From assembly GCA_023387735.1 (NCBI GenBank), contig JAEWHP010000035.1, forward strand, positions 62,001 through 126,000: a stretch of 64,000 nt of DNA, in the 5' to 3' direction. Positions 58,118-64,000 of this stretch are shown piece by piece. Each line of letters begins with the position of its first letter. The stretch's first letter is position 1. Under the pieces are notes generated by a model. That model was given only the letters and a program-made list of their open reading frames with translations. It was not told the DNA's origin and searched no databases. This stretch comes from Pseudomonadota bacterium (lineage in GTDB: Bacteria > Pseudomonadota > Alphaproteobacteria > Rhizobiales > Xanthobacteraceae). Position numbers and translations under genes: made by a program.

Positions 58118-58135
58118 CGTTTGCTTGCAAACGGT
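58118..58135. promoter_or_regulatory. 18-bp inverted repeat, candidate operator of the second peptide-ABC operon
   Basis: CCGTTTGCTTGCAAACGG: 8-bp perfect arms (58118-58125 and 58128-58135) around TT. It is about 100 bp upstream of the receptor ATG, downstream of the MFS gene. Symmetry and arm length fit a LacI or TetR-type operator; the regulator is not in the window. Confidence 0.55.
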
Positions 58136-58176
58136 ATGCCAGCACGGTTCACGCGGAGCAGTTGATGCTTTCGGCG

Positions 58177-59424
58177 TCAGGGGTCTGCCCGCGCTCCCAG
58201 CCGACCGCGAATGACGAGCAGTCCTGCGAGGGTCAACACGGCGAAGGCGGCCCCCGCCAGGAATGTGGCTTGCGGCCCTGCCATATCCCACAGCGCGCCG
58301 GCGACGAGACTGGCGACGAGCAGTGCGACGCCGGTCATCAGATTGAACACGCCGAAGGCAGTTCCGCGAAGTTCGGCTGGTGCTACGTCGGCGATCAGGG
58401 TTGCGAGCAGCCCTTGCGTAAAGCCCATGTGCAGGCCCCAGAACACGACGCCGATCCCGACCGCAACGATGCCGGTTGCAAAAGCGAGCACGAGGTCGGC
58501 CGCGACAAGCAGCAGCAGACCGATGACCAGCAGCGTCAGACGGTTGACGCGATCGGACAGCGCGCCGACAGGATAGGCCGACAGGGAATAAGCGAGAGCC
58601 ATGATGACAAGCACGACCGGGACCAGCGCCAGCGGCAGCCCGATCGATTGCGCCCGCAGGATCAGGAACGCTTCGCTGAAGCGCGCCAGCGTGAAGACGG
58701 TTGCAACCGCCACGACCCACCAATAGGACGCGCCGAGACGGCGCAGTTCATCGCGATGCAGCGGCATGCGAACCCGTCGCAATTCCTTTGGCCGATCCGG
58801 CTCCTTCACCGCCACCAGGATCAATCCAAAGGACAGGAACGCCGGGATCGCAGCGATCCAGAACACGGTTCGAAAATCATCCAGCGTCAGCCACATCAGG
58901 CCGATGGCGAGAAGCGGCCCCAGAAAGGCGCCGAGCGTGTCGAGCGACTGGCGCAAACCAAAACTCGCGCCGCGCAGATGCGGTGGCGCAATGTCGGCAA
59001 CGAGGGCATCGCGCGGCGCGCCGCGAATGCCCTTGCCGACACGGTCGATGAAGCGCGCGGCGATCAGCCATTCGAGCGAAGCTGCCAGGGCGAAGACCGG
59101 CTTGGTGAACGCGGCCAGCCCATAGCCGAGCGCAGCCAGCGCCTTGCGCTTGCCAAGCCAGTCGCTCAGCGCGCCGGAGAACACCTTGGTGATCGACGCC
59201 GTCGCCTCCGCAATACCTTCGATGATGCCGACGGCGAGCGTCGAGGTGCCGAGCACCGTCACCATATAGAGCGGCAGTAGCGCGTGGATCATCTCCGAGG
59301 AGATGTCCATCAGCATCGAGACGAAGCCCAAGACCCAGACGCCGGCCGGGATGCCCTGCCGGGCCGCTCCACCGCCAGCGGCTCCGGTCGTCGCCGCGCG
59401 TTTTCCGTCGTCCGAGCCGTTCAT
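58177..59424 (-). CDS. MFS transporter, unknown substrate
   Basis: A 415-residue, about 12-helix major facilitator. FVSMLMDISSEMIHALLPL at the N-terminus, GALSDWLGKRKALAALGYGL (motif A), RFIDRVGKGIRGAPRDALVADI, then a central cytosolic loop VKEPDRPKELRRVRM. The RVGKGIRGAPRDAL segment is shared by a set of bacterial drug and metabolite exporters; nothing identifies the substrate. The gene is not closely coupled with either neighbour; downstream 161 nt contain the dyad for the ABC operon. Confidence 0.88.
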   Translation of the reverse strand: MNGSDDGKRAATTGAAGGGAARQGIPAGVWVLGFVSMLMDISSEMIHALLPLYMVTVLGTSTLAVGIIEGIAEATASITKVFSGALSDWLGKRKALAALGYGLAAFTKPVFALAASLEWLIAARFIDRVGKGIRGAPRDALVADIAPPHLRGASFGLRQSLDTLGAFLGPLLAIGLMWLTLDDFRTVFWIAAIPAFLSFGLILVAVKEPDRPKELRRVRMPLHRDELRRLGASYWWVVAVATVFTLARFSEAFLILRAQSIGLPLALVPVVLVIMALAYSLSAYPVGALSDRVNRLTLLVIGLLLLVAADLVLAFATGIVAVGIGVVFWGLHMGFTQGLLATLIADVAPAELRGTAFGVFNLMTGVALLVASLVAGALWDMAGPQATFLAGAAFAVLTLAGLLVIRGRLGARADP

Positions 59425-59487
59425 CTCAACGGTTCTCGTTGTCTGATCGTCCAGGGACAGATCGCGGCCCCGGACACTCGCCCTTCA

Positions 59488-60561
59488 TTACTTGAACAGA
59501 TGTATCAGGCCGATGCTGATCGCCAGCAAGAACAACAGCGACAACGTGACGGCCGCCGTCACCCGGCCTCCAACGTTCGCAAGCACCCGAACGTCCACGC
59601 CTAGTCCAAGTGCGGCCATCGACACCACGGTCAGGAAACTGGTGAGTGCGGTCAGCGGGCCGATCACGGACGCGGGAACGATGTCGAGCGAGCGCAAGGC
59701 AGCGAACGAGAGAAAGCCGATGATGAACCAGGGTACCAGCCGAAAGAAGCCGACCTTTGCCTTGCTTCGCGCACCACCCTGCAGGCGCGGGGCCAGCAGC
59801 GCGAACGCGACCACGATCGGCCCCAGCATCAGGACGCGCATCAGTTTGACCAGCGTGCCGATCTGCGTGCTCACGAGCCCCGCCGGCACTGTCGCAGCGA
59901 GCACCTGCGGGACGGCGTAGACGGTGAGACCGGCGAGAATGCCGTATTGCGTCGCCGACAGTTGCAGCAGCGGAATCAGCAGCGGCAATCCCAGCACCAT
60001 CACCACGCCGAGGATCGCGGTGAAGGAGATCGAGGACGCGATCTCGTCACCATCGGCCCCGATCACCGGCGCAACGGCCGCAATGGCCGAATTGCCGCAG
60101 ATGGAGTTGCCGCATGCGATCAGGATCGACAGCCGCGTCGACAGGCCGAGCATGCGGCTCAGGCCGAAGCTCAGGGCCAGGGTGACGATGACGGTCGCAG
60201 CAATCGCGGCAAGCAGCGCAACGCCGGAAGCGGCGATCATGGCAAAGCTGATCGACGCACCCAGCAGCATCACCGCAAATTCGAGCAGTTGCTTGGCGCT
60301 GAACGCGATCCCGGCCTGCCAGCGCTGGGGCGGAGTCCAGAAGCTGCGGACGGCCATGCCGAGCAGGATCGCCACCACCAGCGCCTCGACATAGGGATGC
60401 GCGAACAGGCGCCGTTCCAGGATTTCCAGGGACGAAGAGATGAGAGCGATAATGACGCAAAGAATGACGCCCGGAACCAGCGCTACGAGCCGGCCGGCCT
60501 TGGTGGCCGGTCTATTCGCCGGTCTATCGCCGGCTGCGGAAGAATCTTCGTCTTGCGGCAC
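59488..60561 (-). CDS. YeiH/YadS-family putative sulfate exporter
   Basis: A 357-residue membrane protein of the TIGR00698/UPF0324 type with about ten helices. Blocks: LVPGVILCVIIALISS, VEALVVAILLGMAVR, LLEFAVMLLGASISFAMI and GNSICGNSAIAAVAPVIGAD, the family signature, followed by KLMRVLMLGPIVVAFALL. Relatives are proposed to export sulfate produced from sulfonate breakdown; some are regulated by YeiE-type LysR proteins. No sulfonate genes are here. A GTG start at 60561 after AAGGACGTTTT is used. Confidence 0.87.
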   Translation of the reverse strand: MPQDEDSSAAGDRPANRPATKAGRLVALVPGVILCVIIALISSSLEILERRLFAHPYVEALVVAILLGMAVRSFWTPPQRWQAGIAFSAKQLLEFAVMLLGASISFAMIAASGVALLAAIAATVIVTLALSFGLSRMLGLSTRLSILIACGNSICGNSAIAAVAPVIGADGDEIASSISFTAILGVVMVLGLPLLIPLLQLSATQYGILAGLTVYAVPQVLAATVPAGLVSTQIGTLVKLMRVLMLGPIVVAFALLAPRLQGGARSKAKVGFFRLVPWFIIGFLSFAALRSLDIVPASVIGPLTALTSFLTVVSMAALGLGVDVRVLANVGGRVTAAVTLSLLFLLAISIGLIHLFK

Positions 60562-60578
60562 AAAACGTCCTTTGAAGG

Positions 60579-60596
60579 AGACGATTTTATTCGTCT
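60579..60596. promoter_or_regulatory. Inverted repeat near the YeiH start
   Basis: AGACGATTTTATTCGTCT: 6-bp arms around TTTTAT, 18-35 nt upstream of the YeiH GTG. On the minus strand ATATATTATCC lies just beyond and may be the -10 region. Candidate operator. Confidence 0.4.
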
Positions 60597-60777
60597 ACCC
60601 GGACGACTGGATAATATATTTTCGGTCTCGCGCAATAGAGAGAAGCTACGTCCTGCCAGCATTTGCTGCGCCTATTTGCCACTTTGAGCCGAACCAAACG
60701 AAAAGGCCCCGAACGCGCAGCATAAAACGCCACGTTCGAGCGGGTCGGCCGGACGGGGTGGTAAAAGTGGCGCGGGC

Positions 60778-61002
60778 CTAAAGGACCCCCAGCGCGCGTC
60801 CGGCAAGCCTAACGGCCCGGTCGAAGCCGTCAAAGAATCCCGGCTCGAAAAAAGCCGCGCGGGCAAGCACGATGGTAGCGACCAGCGACCAGAACAGACC
60901 GGTGCCGGCCCACAGCAGATATCTGGAGACGGGCGAACGCGGCCGGGCGTCCCTTTCGGGCGCCAGACGCTCGCCAAACGGCTCATAACCCATGTGTTCC
61001 AT
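60778..61002 (-). CDS. Small single-helix membrane protein, unknown function
   Basis: A 74-residue open frame: charged N-terminus (EPFGERLAPERDARPRSPVSR), one strong transmembrane helix (about residues 29-48, LLWAGTGLFWSLVATIVLA) and an amphipathic tail FFDGFDRAVRLAGRALGVL. No family recognised and no strong ribosome binding site, but the membrane topology and codon pattern look genuine. It stands alone between YeiH and the aldolase. Confidence 0.5.
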   Translation of the reverse strand: MEHMGYEPFGERLAPERDARPRSPVSRYLLWAGTGLFWSLVATIVLARAAFFEPGFFDGFDRAVRLAGRALGVL

Positions 61003-61146
61003 CGCGCGGCCATTCGCTGGTTTCAGCGGGAAATGTCGTCGTTTCCGGCCGTTTGAGCAATGGAAGCGATTGGCTTTTTCAGGCCCCCAGGTGGAAGCGC
61101 ATTTCCCTGTCGGCCAATCCGGGACAGCTTTTGTTCTTTCGCTGGA

Positions 61147-62073
61147 TTAGCGGCCCCAGCGCAGCACGACGGGATCGAGTGGACGGGCGATGTCGATCAG
61201 GCCGGCGCGCGTCGCCGGGTGAAGCTTCTGCAGGGGATGGCGGACCGCGTCCGAGCCGATTACGCCGCCCTCCTTCATCAGGATCTTGCAGGCCTGCAAT
61301 CCGCATTGCCGGTTTTCGTAGTTGATCAGCGGCAGCCAGCGCGCATAGGCCGCCGCCGCCTCATCTCTTCGCCCGGCAAAAAACGGATCCATGATCTGCC
61401 TGATACCATCCGGATAGCCGCCGCCGGTCATGGCGCCGGTGGCCCCTGCGTCGAGATCCGCCATCAGCGTGATGGCCTCCTCGCCGTCCCAGGGTCCGAC
61501 GATGCTGTCGCCGCCGGCTGCAATGAGATCGCGGAGCTTGGCCGCGGCCATCGGCACCTCGATCTTGAAATAGCTGATGTGCGGAATGTCCCGCGCCATC
61601 CGGGCCAGGAAGTCGACCGAGAGCGGCGTTCCCGCCACCGGCGCGTCCTGGATCATGATCGGGATGTCGATGGCGTCGGAGACGACACGGTAGAATTCGA
61701 AAATGGCCTTCTCGGAAACGCGGAAAGTGGCGCCATGATAGGGCGGCATGATCATCACCATCGCCGCGCCGGCCTGTTGTGCCTGGCGGCTGCGCGCGGC
61801 ACAGATCGACGAGCTGAAATGGGTGGTCGTCACGATGATCGGCACCCGGCCGGCGACGTGCTTGAGCACCGCATCCATCACCCGTTCGCGCTCGGCGTCG
61901 GTCAGCACGAACTGCTCGGAGAAATTGGCGAGAATGCAAATGCCGTGCGAGCCGGCATCGATCATGAAATCGATACAGCGCTTCTGGCCTTCGAGGTCGA
62001 GTTCGCCGCGCTCGTCGAAGATGGTCGGCGCGACCGGGAAGACGCCGCGGTAGGGTTTTGTGGTTGGAGACAT
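61147..62073 (-). CDS. Dihydrodipicolinate synthase-family aldolase
   Basis: A 308-residue class-I aldolase/lyase. It shows the N-terminal YRGVFPVAPTIFDERGELDLE, active-site MVMIMPPYHG, IMIQDAPVAGTPLSVDFLA and the Schiff-base lysine in ISYFKIEVPMAAAKL, then GATGAMTGGGYPDG. DHDPS-family members in ABC operons like this generally cleave sugar-acid-derived 2-keto-3-deoxy compounds rather than make lysine. It is nine nucleotides after the permease gene in the same orientation, so it belongs to the sugar-type ABC operon and probably acts on its imported substrate. Confidence 0.88.
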   Translation of the reverse strand: MSPTTKPYRGVFPVAPTIFDERGELDLEGQKRCIDFMIDAGSHGICILANFSEQFVLTDAERERVMDAVLKHVAGRVPIIVTTTHFSSSICAARSRQAQQAGAAMVMIMPPYHGATFRVSEKAIFEFYRVVSDAIDIPIMIQDAPVAGTPLSVDFLARMARDIPHISYFKIEVPMAAAKLRDLIAAGGDSIVGPWDGEEAITLMADLDAGATGAMTGGGYPDGIRQIMDPFFAGRRDEAAAAYARWLPLINYENRQCGLQACKILMKEGGVIGSDAVRHPLQKLHPATRAGLIDIARPLDPVVLRWGR

Positions 62074-62081
62074 GATGGAAA

Positions 62082-63269
62082 CTACCTGCGCTGGTTATAC
62101 ACGTCGATGCAGACGGCCCCGAGCAAGACGAGACCCTTGATCACCTGCTGATAGTCGATCCCGATGCCGAGGATCGACATCCCGTTGTTCATCACCCCCA
62201 TGATCATGGCGCCAACGACGGCTCCGCCGACCAGGCCGACGCCGCCGTAAGCCGAGGCGCCACCGATGAAGCAGGCGGCGATGACGTCGAGTTCGAAGCC
62301 GATGCCGGCCTTCGGCGTCGCTGTGTTGAGGCGCGCGGCGAAGACGAGGCCGGCGAGCGCAGCCAGTACGCCCATATTGACGAAGGTGAGAAATGTCAGC
62401 CGCTCAGTCTTGATGCCCGACAGTTTTGCGGCCTTGGCGTTGCCGCCGACGGCGTAGATCTGGCGGCCGATCACCGTTCGCCGCGTGATGAAGGCGTAGA
62501 ACGCGATCAGGACCGTCATGATGACGAGGACGTTCGGCAACCCGCGATGCGAGGCGATGAGGTAGGTGAAGTAGAGCACCGCGCCCGACAGCACCACGCT
62601 TTTCGCCAGGAAGAACCCGTAGGGCTCGACCTCGATCCCGTGCGACGCCTCGCGGGCACGGCTACGCGCACTGCCGTAGACCAGCGCAAAGGCCAGCACG
62701 ACGCCGATCAGCATCGAGGTGGGATGCAGCGTACCGAAATCAGGAAGCAGTTCCGGAATGAAGCCCGACGACAGCTTCTGGAAGGTCGCCGGGAACGGCC
62801 CGACCGACTGGCCTTGCAGCAGCGCCAGCGCGAGGCCCTTGAAGACCAGCATCCCGGCCAGCGTGACGATGAACGAAGGAATTCCGAAATAGGCGACCCA
62901 ATAGCCCTGCGCGGCCCCGATCGCAGCGCCGACCAGCAGGCAGGCGATGAACGCCAGGGGATAGTCGACCTGGTAGCGGACCATCAGCACCGCGGCCACC
63001 GCGCCGACGAAGCCGGCAACAGAGCCGACCGAGAGGTCGATATGCCCGGTCACGATCACCAGCAGCATGCCGAGCGCCATGATCACGATGTAGCTGTTCT
63101 GCAGCACCAGATTGGTCAGGTTGAGCGGCTGCAGCAACGTACCGTCGGTCATGACCTGGAAGAACAGCATGATCGCAAACAGCGACAGCAGCATGCCGTA
63201 GGTACGCAGATTGTTCTTGATGAACCCGGAATGCCGCCCTTCGGGAAGGGAAACGGTCTTGTCGGTCAT
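62082..63269 (-). CDS. Sugar-type ABC transporter permease (XylH/MmsB/RbsC family)
   Basis: A 395-residue inner-membrane permease with about ten helices. Family blocks: LVIVTGHIDLSVGSVAGFVGA, VAYFGIPSFIVTLAGMLVFKG, and GGNAKAAKLSGIKTERLTFLTF, then DVIAACFIGGASAYGGVG. XylH-like length (about 390, longer than RbsC), suggesting the multiple-sugar or xylose subfamily. Overlaps the ATPase gene by 4 nt. Confidence 0.93.
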   Translation of the reverse strand: MTDKTVSLPEGRHSGFIKNNLRTYGMLLSLFAIMLFFQVMTDGTLLQPLNLTNLVLQNSYIVIMALGMLLVIVTGHIDLSVGSVAGFVGAVAAVLMVRYQVDYPLAFIACLLVGAAIGAAQGYWVAYFGIPSFIVTLAGMLVFKGLALALLQGQSVGPFPATFQKLSSGFIPELLPDFGTLHPTSMLIGVVLAFALVYGSARSRAREASHGIEVEPYGFFLAKSVVLSGAVLYFTYLIASHRGLPNVLVIMTVLIAFYAFITRRTVIGRQIYAVGGNAKAAKLSGIKTERLTFLTFVNMGVLAALAGLVFAARLNTATPKAGIGFELDVIAACFIGGASAYGGVGLVGGAVVGAMIMGVMNNGMSILGIGIDYQQVIKGLVLLGAVCIDVYNQRR

Positions 63270-64000
63270 GACTGCACGGCTCCCGCCGGCACGTCGCCTG
63301 CGCGCGTGCGGTTGCTCATGACCTTGTTGCGCATGATGGCCTGCATGATCTTTTCCTGGGTCGCGTCGGCAGCGGCAAATTCGCCGACAAAGGCGCCGTC
63401 ATTCATCACGCAGATCCGGTCGCAGATGCCGAGCAGTTCCGGCATTTCCGACGAGATCACGACGACGCCCTTGCCGGCCGCCGCCAGCTCGTTGATGATA
63501 CAATAAATCTCGTATTTCGCACCGACGTCGATGCCGCGGGTCGGCTCGTCGAGGATCAAAACCTTGGGGTCGGTCATCAGCCATTTCGACAGCACGACCT
63601 TCTGCTGGTTGCCGCCGGACAACTGCCCCGCCTCCTGATAGACGTCGGAGCAGCGGATCCGCATCCGGGCCCGGTAGTCGCTGGCCGCCTGCAATTCCCT
63701 GATGTCGTCGATCACCGACCGCGAGGCGACGCGCTCGAGGCTCGCAAGGGTGATGTTCTTGCGCACGTCGTCCGCGAGGATCAGCCCGAACTGCTTGCGG
63801 TCTTCGGTGACGTAGGCAAGGCCGGCGTCGATCGCCGCGGTCACGCTGGACAGGTCGGCCTCGCGGCCGTCGATCCGGACACTGCCGGAGATGTTTCGGC
63901 CCCACGCCCGGCCGAACAGGCTCATCGCAAACTCGGTACGGCCCGCGCCCATCAACCCGGCGATGCCGACGACCTCCCCTCGCCGTACGTAAAAATCGAC
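63266..64000 (-). CDS. Sugar-type ABC transporter ATPase, cut by the window edge
   Basis: The C-terminal half of a double-domain ATPase (XylG/MmsA type); about 244 residues are inside the window and the N-terminal domain lies beyond 64000. The visible part begins with the degenerate second-domain Walker A VVGIAGLMGAGRTEFAMSLF, followed by LAYVTEDRKQFGLILADDV, signature LSGGNQQKVVLSKWL and Walker B VLILDEPTRGIDVGAK. The end is NRTRAGDVPAGAVQS. The frame has no stop up to the edge; the window start codon candidates around 63955 are internal. Confidence 0.93.
   Translation of the reverse strand, partial: VDFYVRRGEVVGIAGLMGAGRTEFAMSLFGRAWGRNISGSVRIDGREADLSSVTAAIDAGLAYVTEDRKQFGLILADDVRKNITLASLERVASRSVIDDIRELQAASDYRARMRIRCSDVYQEAGQLSGGNQQKVVLSKWLMTDPKVLILDEPTRGIDVGAKYEIYCIINELAAAGKGVVVISSEMPELLGICDRICVMNDGAFVGEFAAADATQEKIMQAIMRNKVMSNRTRAGDVPAGAVQS

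Overview
The window looks like a chromosomal stretch of a Bradyrhizobium/Rhodopseudomonas-type alphaproteobacterium. GC is high. There are 4-nt ATGA gene overlaps, short GTAGCCCGG-type palindromic repeats typical of Bradyrhizobiaceae, a TakP-type TRAP system, a PleC/DivJ-like histidine kinase with a CtrA box, and a very high load of ABC, TRAP and MFS importers. This assignment is inferred from gene content and style; no database search was run.

Layout. Positions 1-6.4 kb carry housekeeping genes: a truncated 3-hydroxyacyl-CoA dehydrogenase, gor, a DUF2059 protein, rpiA, gph and moaA. Positions 6.4-12.6 kb hold two paralogous DctQ-DctM TRAP permease pairs in tandem, each behind a related leader, facing one convergent TakP-like binding protein. 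Positions 12.8-19.8 kb hold mrp, a VOC protein, a 3-hydroxyisobutyrate-dehydrogenase-like enzyme, the histidine kinase, a DUF1289 protein, a retropepsin-like protease, dusA and a small membrane protein.

Positions 19.8-32.1 kb are the most operon-like accessory block. Eleven minus-strand genes run amidohydrolase, three-subunit molybdenum hydroxylase (with a fused 2Fe-2S/CoxG subunit), complete LivJHMGF importer, stand-alone Rieske protein, arylformamidase-like hydrolase. They diverge from a MarR regulator across a palindromic operator candidate. The arrangement suggests uptake, hydroxylation and hydrolysis of an unidentified, probably N-containing, carbon source.

Positions 32.2-58.0 kb form a nitrogen-compound catabolic island bounded by two peptide-type ABC operons, the first with its two ATPases fused. 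Between them lie: an XRE-cupin regulator with an MHS transporter, DJ-1/PfpI protein, RidA, MOSC protein and VanB-type reductase; a hydantoinase operon with an epimerase, an SDR and a flavoprotein; hydantoin racemase; D-carbamoylase; and the three-gene URC uracil-catabolism cluster (URC1, URC4/DUF1688, uracil phosphoribosyltransferase). Hydantoin and uracil catabolism therefore sit side by side.

Positions 58.1-64 kb hold an MFS carrier, a YeiH-family carrier, a small membrane protein and the end of a sugar-type ABC operon that includes a DHDPS-family aldolase. No tRNA, rRNA, CRISPR, prophage or insertion sequence was recognised.
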